Made by a program: the position numbers and the translations under genes. A stretch of 31,024 bases of DNA. Source: HGM04593 sp045661205 (GTDB taxonomy: Bacteria; Bacteroidota; Bacteroidia; Bacteroidales; Bacteroidaceae). The notes beneath the pieces are model-generated. The model searched no databases and was not told the origin of the DNA. It worked only from the letters and a program-made list of their open reading frames with translations. The DNA is taken from the NCBI GenBank assembly GCA_045661205.1, contig JAZRFE010000016.1, positions 1-31,024 on the forward strand. Reading direction: 5' to 3'. Below, in pieces: positions 1 to 5,376 of this stretch (position 1 is its first letter; every line of letters starts with the position of its first letter).

Positions 1-1
1 T

Positions 2-268
2 GGGCATATATTTAAAGACGGTAATAAGCGTATGGGATTAGCTCTTGGAGGGTTATTTCTTCAATTAAATGGATTATACAAATCGAATATGATGTATATC
101 CAAAGAATGGAGTCTATAACATATCATATTGCTGCAGGAAACATCAATAGTACTTTATTGACAAAAGTTTTAGAATCAATAATTAACAAGGAAGACTATG
201 ATGAAGATTTGAAATTTGAATTACTTACTGCGTTTGAAAATAATTTGGTTGATTATAGTACAAACTAA
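2..268 (+). CDS. Fic/Doc family protein, C-terminal part (5' end outside window)
   Basis: The frame is open from the first complete codon of the window and reads GHIFKDGNKRMGLALGG. This contains the Fic/Doc active-site motif HxFx(D/N)GNKR. The lysine before the arginine (NKR, where AMP-transferring Fic proteins have NGR) fits the Doc branch. Known Doc toxins phosphorylate EF-Tu and are paired with a Phd-type antitoxin encoded just upstream, which here would lie outside the window. About 78 residues follow the motif; the segment MESITYHIAAGNINSTLLTK resembles the helix that follows the motif in Doc proteins, and a short extra acidic tail is present. The ATG at 32 lies inside the motif and is not a real start. 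The family call is firm because of the motif. Toxin activity, the antitoxin and the full length cannot be judged from this fragment. Confidence 0.75.
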   Translation, partial: GHIFKDGNKRMGLALGGLFLQLNGLYKSNMMYIQRMESITYHIAAGNINSTLLTKVLESIINKEDYDEDLKFELLTAFENNLVDYSTN

Positions 269-338
269 AAATCTTCTTGCAATTTTTCATCCAACGCTAC
301 ACGTCTGAGTATCAATGAGATAGGGGTTGATTCGGGCA

Positions 339-367
339 ATCTTTAGGAAAAGTCTTTTCCTAAAGAT
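339..367. repeat. Perfect inverted repeat (hairpin) downstream of Fic/Doc gene
   Basis: ATCTTTAGGAAA (339-350) is followed by a 5-base loop and then its exact complement TTTCCTAAAGAT (356-367). It lies about 70 bases after the Fic/Doc stop codon. No T-run follows, so it is only a weak candidate terminator. It could also be a protein-binding palindrome. Confidence 0.6.
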
Positions 368-568
368 ATTGTTATAAGAAAAAGGGGGTTGTATGACTTA
401 TAATAACAAGACTCTATACTGCAACTCTCGATATTCTTGACATTGTTGCATAGGGTATTAGTAAACCACCTTATGAATACATTGCATATTGCTCTAATTG
501 ATTGATATAATAGAGGATAATCTGTATCAAACCTATGTGTGAAATTTGTAGTCATGTATCAAACTAAA

Positions 569-615
569 AATGTGTCAATATAACCTTAAATTAGGTCGTA
601 TTGATACATTCTTTT
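569..615 (+). terminator. Terminator-like hairpin with T-run
   Basis: The arms 569-586 and 593-610 form an 18-position stem with one mismatch and two G-T pairs around a 6-base loop, followed by CTTTTT. The shape fits a factor-independent terminator on the plus strand, but it lies 300 bases after the nearest plus-strand gene. Confidence 0.5.
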
Positions 616-657
616 TGTGTTAGTCTAATCTAAAATATTTTATTGATATAATTACAA

Positions 658-688
658 CGATTGCCATCGGCGAAGCCGGTGGCAATCG
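658..688. repeat. GC-rich 14-bp hairpin with 3-base loop
   Basis: CGATTGCCATCGGC (658-671), loop GAA, GCCGGTGGCAATCG (675-688) pair along 14 positions with one G-T pair. It stands out in very AT-rich DNA. No T-run follows on the plus strand. It lies about 100 bases upstream of the membrane-protein gene and may insulate it from upstream transcription or bind a protein. Confidence 0.6.
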
Positions 689-733
689 TGTGTTAAATTA
701 AAATCAGGAATTGTTTATGCCAATTATATAGTG

Positions 734-761
734 TTGTTTTTATTAATCATTTATAATTTTG
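734..761 (+). promoter_or_regulatory. Bacteroidales-type promoter for the 788-1906 gene
   Basis: A TAATTTTG box (754-761) matches the TAnnTTTG -7 consensus. A TTG (734-736) lies 17 bases upstream, slightly closer than the usual 19-20. A transcript would start near 768, leaving a leader of about 20 bases before the ATG at 788. Confidence 0.5.
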
Positions 762-787
762 TGTACTAATTTTAAAAAAAATAAAAT

Positions 788-1906
788 ATGAAAAAAGAAG
801 AAGTTTTATCAATCCTTTATTCAGAGAGAACCCGTCTCCAAGAGAAATACAATATATCAGGGTGGAGTTTTGGTGCAATTATAGCCGCTATTAGTGCACT
901 CATATTACAAATAATAAGTATTGTTTATAAAAGCGGTGTAAACTGGGATTTGTCTTTTATGATATGCTTTGCTTTGTTTGACACAGTTTTATGTTTGGTG
1001 TTTGCGTGCCAATTGATAAGAAAAAAAATACCTGTTTTTATAAGATATTCTGATACTTTGAGATTTTACTCAATACTATTTGTATTTTATTTTTTGTTTC
1101 ATATAATTTGGATGTGTTATTCGACTACTATTTTAAAAGGATGTTATTTGTATTATATATCCTTATTTTCATTAATTTGTTTTGCTGTTTTATATTCTAT
1201 AGTTTCATACAATCTTTTTCATAAACATGGTTTTTTGAATACAAAATCTGATAAGTTGGCATTTACATATCCTTTCCTGTTATTTGTTGTAATATTATAT
1301 TTGTGTATATGTGTTTTTAGAAATAATACTATTGAACAAGAATGTTTGTTAGTAGGTCTATATTTGTTTGCAATAATATTTATGTTAACCCATCTCTTTA
1401 AAAATGAATCAGAAATGATTAACAATGTTGATATTTTGATAAATAGCGTTTTGTATGATGATTTAGATAATTATGATAATGTTATTGAAGAACTTGAGAT
1501 GGTTACAGTTGGCATTGATGTGGAACGAATGCTTTTAAGGAATAATAAATCTGATGTTGATTCTAATATTTCTGAAATTGTGAGGCAATACGATAAGATT
1601 ATGTCGTTATTGTCTTCTAATATTTCAGATGATATTAACGAAAAAAAAGTGGAAGATAGTTTTTTGATAGCAGATAAACATATCAAAAGCATTAAAGAAA
1701 CTGCCTTATACATAAACAAAATGATTGGTATTACTTGGGGATATAATAAATATATACGAAACAAGAAATTGTCAAAGATGATGTTTGAAATAGAAGCATT
1801 TATTGTAATGCATAAACTATTCTACGATAATTATAAAAGTCGTAATGATTTTAACACATTCAGAACTTATTTTATAGAAGAATATAAAACAACTCAAATA
1901 AATTAA
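788..1906 (+). CDS. Six-helix membrane protein of unknown function
   Basis: I do not recognise this 372-residue protein. The N-terminal half shows six hydrophobic segments, at about residues 27-47, 55-77, 93-114, 120-143, 158-177 and 186-204, with no cleavable signal peptide. The C-terminal 165 residues are soluble, rich in Asp, Glu, Asn and Lys, and look mainly helical (for example around 215-245 and 265-310). Even spacing of both termini suggests both face the cytoplasm, but that is inference. The start follows an A-rich leader and a good -7 box. The gene is very AT-rich, with TTT, AAT and ATA codons favoured, unlike the housekeeping genes to the right, which suggests acquired DNA. It stands alone between long intergenic stretches. 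A role in phage defence or in an element's own biology is possible from the setting only. Confidence 0.75.
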   Translation: MKKEEVLSILYSERTRLQEKYNISGWSFGAIIAAISALILQIISIVYKSGVNWDLSFMICFALFDTVLCLVFACQLIRKKIPVFIRYSDTLRFYSILFVFYFLFHIIWMCYSTTILKGCYLYYISLFSLICFAVLYSIVSYNLFHKHGFLNTKSDKLAFTYPFLLFVVILYLCICVFRNNTIEQECLLVGLYLFAIIFMLTHLFKNESEMINNVDILINSVLYDDLDNYDNVIEELEMVTVGIDVERMLLRNNKSDVDSNISEIVRQYDKIMSLLSSNISDDINEKKVEDSFLIADKHIKSIKETALYINKMIGITWGYNKYIRNKKLSKMMFEIEAFIVMHKLFYDNYKSRNDFNTFRTYFIEEYKTTQIN

Positions 1907-2198
1907 AAAAAATACTTATATTTGTATCGCTCTATACCATTTAGGGCAAACATATTGAGGTGTTATTGAAATTATCTTCTACATTCAAACTTCGCAACTT
2001 TGATATTGACATGAAGATGATGGCAATAGCACCATGCTAATTGTTATATCTATATTCCTTTTGTAGGATACGATATACATTTTGGTGTGGGCTATTGTTT
2101 ATCTATGTCAAAGGTAGTGCGAAGACCTGAATGTAGGATAAACATATATAGTTCACACCTTTTATTTTAAAGGCTTGTATCATGTTAAATGAAATATT
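1907..2198. other. AT-rich intergenic region
   Basis: About 290 bases without a gene. A TATATTTG box at 1917-1924 matches the -7 consensus but lies nearly 280 bases from the next start codon, so its use for the lipoprotein gene is doubtful. I see no strong hairpin or T-run terminator here. Confidence 0.4.
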
Positions 2199-3614
2199 AT
2201 GAGAAAAATCATTATTTTAATCTTTGCAACTTGTTTTGCTACATCTTGTAGCAATTTTGATGATTCTGATATTTGGGATAAACTGAATGAACACGAATAT
2301 AGAATTGCTTATCTTGAAGATGTATGTGATAAAATGAATACCAATATTCAAAATTTACAAACGATAGTCACAACTCTAGAAGCAAATGACTGCGTTGTAA
2401 ATGCTTCCCCTTTGCAGGATGGCAGTGGATATGTCGTGATTTTCAAGTCTGGAAAGTCTATTTATGTTAATCACGGCAAAGATGGCACTGATGGCAAAGA
2501 TGGTAAGGATGGAGTATCTTCAACCATAAGTACTTCGAAAGACGTCGACGGTATTTGTTATTGGACTATAAATGGAGAATGGTTGTTGGTTAACGGAGAA
2601 AAAGTCAGAGCTTCTGCGGTAGATGGCGCTGATGGCAAAGACGGCAAGGATGGAGTGCTCCCAACTATAAGTGTAATGAAAGACGTTGACGGCAGTTATT
2701 ATTGGACTATGGAAGGTGAATGGTTATTGGTCAACGGAGAAAAAGTCAGAGCTTCTGCCATAGACGGCGCTGATGGAAAAGATGGTATTACTCCTAAGTT
2801 CAAGATAGAAAACAATTATTGGTATATATCCTATGACAATGGTATTTCTTGGGAAATACTTGGAAAAGCAATTGAAGACAATCATATAAATGGGGCAGAT
2901 GTAAATGACATCTTTTCAAATGTTTCTCAAGATGAAACATTTGTTTATTTTTATCTTATTGATGGTACAACTCTTATATTGCCTAAACAAAATGAAACAA
3001 GCATTCAATTTGAGGATATATTGGTGAAGTATACCTGTTGTAAGTATTGGGATACTAATGGAGATGGAGAACTTTCGTATGAGGAGGCTGCTGCTATAGA
3101 AGAAGTAAATTCAAATCACAAATTTGACCCAAATATCGTAGCTTTTTCTGAGTTTAAATATTTTACTAATGTTAAAAAGGTTGAATATCAGGTTTTTAGT
3201 GGTACTTCGTTGTGTAAAATAGAACTTCCAAGTAGTATGGTAAGCATAGAAAATTATGGATTTATATGTTGCCCTAATTTAAAATATATAAACTTTCCAA
3301 ACAGCATAACAAAGATTGGAAGCTATGCATTTTCTGGTGCACTTGGCAATTGTGATGGAGGTGCTGCATTTACTACAATTGTTTTAGGTAATTCTATAAA
3401 TTCAATAGGCGAATGTGCTTTTAATACAATTCCGCTAAAAATCATTTATTGTCAGTCCCAAACACCCCCGAAAGGGGCAAGCAATATGTTTTTTCAGCCG
3501 CATAGAATATACGTACCTAAAGGTTCTGAAAAACTATATAAAAATGCTAATTATTGGAAGGATTATGCTGTCTGTATTGAAGAATATGACTACGAAGCCA
3601 ACCCATTGAACTAA
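2199..3614 (+). CDS. Surface lipoprotein with collagen-like linkers, tandem 47-residue repeats and BspA-like repeats
   Basis: The N-terminus MRKIIILIFATCFATSC is a lipoprotein signal with the lipidated cysteine at residue 17. An acidic anchor and a heptad-like stretch (about 28-66, IAYLEDVCDKMNTNIQNLQT) then lead into a module resembling the DUF4988 type found near the N-terminus of Bacteroidetes surface lipoproteins. Gly-Lys-Asp collagen-like linkers (GKDGTDGKDGKDG and others) alternate with two near-identical units of 47 residues (141 bases) containing GEWLLVNGEKVRASA. A third, diverged unit follows. Next comes an EF-hand-like loop, DTNGDGELSYEEA, and then leucine-rich BspA-like repeats (SSMVSIENYGFICCPNLKYI and PNSITKIGSYAFSG). 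The protein is probably exposed on the outer membrane for binding or adhesion; no ligand can be named. A factor-independent terminator follows. Confidence 0.8.
   Translation: MRKIIILIFATCFATSCSNFDDSDIWDKLNEHEYRIAYLEDVCDKMNTNIQNLQTIVTTLEANDCVVNASPLQDGSGYVVIFKSGKSIYVNHGKDGTDGKDGKDGVSSTISTSKDVDGICYWTINGEWLLVNGEKVRASAVDGADGKDGKDGVLPTISVMKDVDGSYYWTMEGEWLLVNGEKVRASAIDGADGKDGITPKFKIENNYWYISYDNGISWEILGKAIEDNHINGADVNDIFSNVSQDETFVYFYLIDGTTLILPKQNETSIQFEDILVKYTCCKYWDTNGDGELSYEEAAAIEEVNSNHKFDPNIVAFSEFKYFTNVKKVEYQVFSGTSLCKIELPSSMVSIENYGFICCPNLKYINFPNSITKIGSYAFSGALGNCDGGAAFTTIVLGNSINSIGECAFNTIPLKIIYCQSQTPPKGASNMFFQPHRIYVPKGSEKLYKNANYWKDYAVCIEEYDYEANPLN
2511..2792 (+). repeat. Tandem 141-bp coding repeat inside the lipoprotein gene
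   Basis: The DNA starting GGAGTATC (2511) recurs starting GGAGTGCTC (2652), a period of 141 bases or 47 codons. The copies share long stretches, such as that encoding NGEKVRASA, with scattered substitutions. This fits a fairly recent in-frame duplication and predicts length variation between strains. Confidence 0.75.
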
Positions 3615-3663
3615 TGTTGTTTATTCTCTTTACTTCGTACCTACATAGCAATGTATTAACAGG

Positions 3664-3699
3664 GAGGGCAACCCAAAATTAAACGGGTTGCCCTCTTTT
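3664..3699 (+). terminator. Factor-independent terminator after the lipoprotein gene
   Basis: GAGGGCAACCC (3664-3674), a 10-base AT-rich loop, then the exact complement GGGTTGCCCTC (3685-3695) followed by TTTT. An 11-bp perfect stem with a T-run 50 bases after the stop codon makes this a clear terminator. It also separates the gene from the convergent XRE regulator. Confidence 0.85.
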
Positions 3700-3717
3700 C
3701 TATGAAACTTTAAGAAT

Positions 3718-4002
3718 CTATTTCAGCAGATTTTCCAATTCAACCCTGCTGTTGAACTGATATATTTTTCCTCTTATTTTTATAAAACCCTCTACAGCTT
3801 CATCGCCCATAGGTTCAAAAAGGGATTTTACACTGACTCCAAGAGCAACAGCCATCTTTTCAATGGTATCTAACCTTGCATTGCCATACATCGCTCTTGT
3901 TAGACTTGAAGCATCAATATCCATGTCGCTTGCAAGGTCTTTCAACTGTTTGCCTTGTTGCTTGCAAAGGCGTTTTACATTTTCTGCTAATATCTTTTCC
4001 AT
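3718..4002 (-). CDS. XRE-family helix-turn-helix regulator
   Basis: A 94-residue protein with a Cro/C1-type DNA-binding domain over about residues 7-62: ENVKRLCKQQGKQLKDLASD supplies the first helices and the turn, DASSLTRAMYGNARLDTIEK the recognition helix and following helix, and VALGVSVKSLFE the closing helix. A short tail, GFIKIRGKIYQFNSRVELEN, may be a small beta dimerisation or sensing segment. No protease or signal domain is present. It is divergent from the recombinase gene at 4159, the usual arrangement for a regulator controlling itself and an element's recombination gene. Its own promoter (4020-4049) would leave only about 10 untranslated bases before the ATG. Targets are not shown by the sequence. 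Confidence 0.85.
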   Translation of the reverse strand: MEKILAENVKRLCKQQGKQLKDLASDMDIDASSLTRAMYGNARLDTIEKMAVALGVSVKSLFEPMGDEAVEGFIKIRGKIYQFNSRVELENLLK

Positions 4003-4019
4003 GTATAGTCAATTTGCTG

Positions 4020-4049
4020 CGAAGATACTAAAATTATCATTAAACACAA
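4020..4049 (-). promoter_or_regulatory. Promoter of the XRE regulator
   Basis: Read on the minus strand, TTG (4047-4049), 19 bases, then TATCTTCG (4020-4027), one base off the TAnnTTTG consensus. Spacing is ideal. The start point would fall near 4012, giving a very short leader before the start codon at 4002. Confidence 0.55.
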
Positions 4050-4086
4050 TATCTCTAAAAATATTTGTAGTTTCTGCTAATTTAAA

Positions 4087-4118
4087 TTTGTTTCTTAATT
4101 TTCTTAAATGTATATTTG
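4087..4118 (+). promoter_or_regulatory. Promoter of the serine recombinase gene with tandem repeat in the spacer
   Basis: TTTG (4087-4090), 20 bases, then TATATTTG (4111-4118) is a near-perfect Bacteroidales promoter. The spacer consists almost entirely of two 9-base direct repeats, TTTCTTAAT (4091-4099) and TTTCTTAAA (4100-4108). That is a plausible operator for the divergently encoded XRE protein, although binding is inferred only from position. Confidence 0.7.
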
Positions 4119-4158
4119 TACCCCGGGAATTGATTTATAAGTCAAAAGCAGTTAAACT

Positions 4159-4653
4159 ATGAAAACAGTAATTTTTGCAAGGGTTTCGACAAGCACTCAA
4201 GAGTACGACAGACAAGTAAACGAATTGACAGCATTAGTCAACAGCAAAGGATGGAGCGTTGCGGCCGTGTTTGCCGAAAAGATTTCGGGAGCAAAAGCAA
4301 ACAGAGAGCGCACAGAACTACTTAACATGGTAGAATACGTTGAGGCGAATGCTATCGACAAGGTGCTTGTTACTGAACTATCACGATTAGGTCGCGATAC
4401 CCTGCAAGTGTTAGAGGTCATTGAAATGTTGAACAAAAAGAGTATTTCGCTGTATATCCAAAACTATAACATCGAAACACTTACGGCAGATGGAAATATA
4501 AACCCAATGAGTCAGTTCCTCATTACCATACTTGCAGAGGTGGCAAGAATGGAACGCAAGACCATTCGTGAGCGTGTTGCAAGTGGTTACGTCAACTATC
4601 GCAACAATGGTGGCAAAGTTGGTAGAAAACAAGGTTATCGCAAGCCTCAATGA
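4159..4653 (+). CDS. Serine recombinase, resolvase-type catalytic domain, lacking its DNA-binding tail
   Basis: A 164-residue protein that begins MKTVIFARVSTSTQ, with the catalytic serine expected at residue 10 within the ARVST motif. The conserved ELSRLGRD is at 73-80, and the long E helix runs near 117-145 (LITILAEVARMERKTIRERV). It ends GGKVGRKQGYRKPQ. Resolvases and invertases of this class normally continue for another 20-40 residues into a helix-turn-helix that recognises DNA. Here a stop at 4651 cuts the protein just before that domain. In another frame the next bases encode ELLKRGK, which looks like the first helix of the missing part, so a frameshift is likely. The catalytic domain is complete, but site-specific DNA binding is probably lost. 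The gene is divergent from the XRE regulator. Confidence 0.8.
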   Translation: MKTVIFARVSTSTQEYDRQVNELTALVNSKGWSVAAVFAEKISGAKANRERTELLNMVEYVEANAIDKVLVTELSRLGRDTLQVLEVIEMLNKKSISLYIQNYNIETLTADGNINPMSQFLITILAEVARMERKTIRERVASGYVNYRNNGGKVGRKQGYRKPQ

Positions 4654-4692
4654 TTATAAATGAACTATTGAAGCGTGGAAAAGTCATTGTAG

Positions 4693-5142
4693 AAGCATCT
4701 ACAAGTATTATTGCTTAAGAAGCAAAAGAGCGAATATATTGGCAAGTTGAAGAAATGCAAGGTAAGGTTTGGTATGGGCGAAATCGATGAGGAGATTTAC
4801 GAAATGACCAACAAGGATTTGCAAGAGAAACTCGATAACATAGAGCGTGGTTTGGCAGAGTGCAGAAAGAATTTATCGAACCTTGATAGTGAGGTGGATG
4901 ACATCCTTGCAATGTGTTGTAAATTAGATAGTTTGTGGCGTGATGCATCGCTTGAAACTTGCCAAAAACTGCAAAATCTGCTCTTCCCGAATGGAGTTTT
5001 GTGGGATAAGGATAAAGACAATTATCGAACCATTGATGAGAATGAGGCACTATCTATAATTGCAAGATTATCAGCGAATTACAAAAACAAAAAAGAGGAA
5101 AATTCTCTCGAACTTTCCTCTTTTGTCCAATCGTGCGCCTGA
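4693..5142 (+). pseudogene. C-terminal remnant of a large serine recombinase
   Basis: This frame opens after a TAG at 4690-4692 and has no ATG near its beginning. The protein KKQKSEYIGKLKKCKVRFGM continues through GEIDEEIYEMTNKDLQEKLD, a coiled coil, to LQNLLFPNGVLWDKD and NEALSIIARLSANYK. This is the pattern of the C-terminal region of large serine recombinases: coiled coil, then a short 'FPNGVLWD'-like strand. The catalytic, recombinase and zinc-ribbon domains that should precede it are absent. The gap from the resolvase-type gene upstream is only about 60 bases, so an internal deletion or a fusion of two recombinases is likely. The last 17 codons run through the terminator of tRNA-Leu, and the stop codon lies inside the tRNA gene. 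Family assignment is from remembered patterns, without an alignment. Confidence 0.65.
5084..5124 (-). terminator. Terminator of tRNA-Leu (minus strand)
   Basis: Plus-strand AAAAGAGGAAA (5091-5101) and TTTCCTCTTTT (5114-5124) are perfect complements around a 12-base loop. Read on the minus strand, the hairpin is followed by a tail rich in T (TTGTTTTTG), as expected for termination just after the tRNA. The recombinase remnant is read through the same bases on the other strand. Confidence 0.75.
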
Positions 5143-5215
5143 TAGGACTCGAACCTACACGTCGCGAAACACCAGATCCTAAGTCTGGCGCGTCTACCAA
5201 TTTCGCCACAGGCGC
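5134..5215 (-). tRNA. tRNA-Leu, anticodon UAG
   Basis: On the minus strand the gene begins GCGCCTG, pairs with CAGGCGC at its 3' end (7-bp acceptor stem) and has discriminator A. CCA is not encoded. The anticodon arm is CCAGA-CTTAGGA-TCTGG, giving anticodon TAG, which reads leucine CUA/CUN codons. A variable arm of the class II type and the T arm GGTTCGAGTCC are present. Length is 82 bases. The -7 box CAAAGATA (plus strand 5249-5256) and the terminator at 5084-5124 complete the unit. The 3' end of the gene is joined to the recombinase remnant, so this gene was probably an integration target. Confidence 0.95.
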
Positions 5216-5248
5216 AAAGTGCAATCTTCTGCTTACGCTTTTGCCTTG

Positions 5249-5256
5249 CAAAGATA
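5249..5256 (-). promoter_or_regulatory. -7 promoter box of tRNA-Leu
   Basis: On the minus strand this reads TATCTTTG, an exact TAnnTTTG match, placed so that transcription would start about 25 bases before the tRNA. No clear TTTG is found at the upstream position; a T-rich run is there instead. The box is also the left edge of the palindromic repeat at 5249-5345. Confidence 0.6.
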
Positions 5257-5345
5257 GTGCAAACCGAGCGAAGAAAAAAATAAATCTCGTTTATTTTTTA
5301 TTTTTCGCTTTGCTCAACAACCCGTCCGAGGTGCCGTCTATCTTA
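5249..5345. repeat. Palindromic intergenic repeat, copy A
   Basis: The outer arms are AAGATAG (5251-5257) and CTATCTT (5338-5344). Inside, GAGCGAA...AAATAAA (5266-5283) pairs imperfectly with TTTATTTTTTA...TTTGCTC (5290-5315). It shares GTGCAAACCGAGCGAA-like text with copies B and C upstream of malQ. A shortened copy, GTAGTGCAAACCGAG, lies at 5352-5366, directly before the end of the next gene. From memory, elements of this style are scattered between genes in Bacteroides and Prevotella genomes. Confidence 0.6.
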
Positions 5346-5376
5346 TCCAAAGTAGTGCAAACCGAGTACCTCGCTT

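Larger units (their letters stand above)
269..787. other. Long AT-rich intergenic region with three hairpins, no convincing gene
   Basis: This stretch of about 520 bases between the Fic/Doc fragment and the membrane-protein gene holds no ORF I would accept. A 70-codon minus-strand frame at 343-555 has no recognisable features. The region contains three inverted repeats (339-367, 569-610, 658-688) and a promoter-like box just before 788. It may be eroded mobile DNA, but I recognise no specific element. Confidence 0.6.

Noticed and set aside
343..555. 70-codon minus-strand frame in the first long gap
   Set aside because: No start signal, no recognisable features, and it overlaps one of the hairpins.
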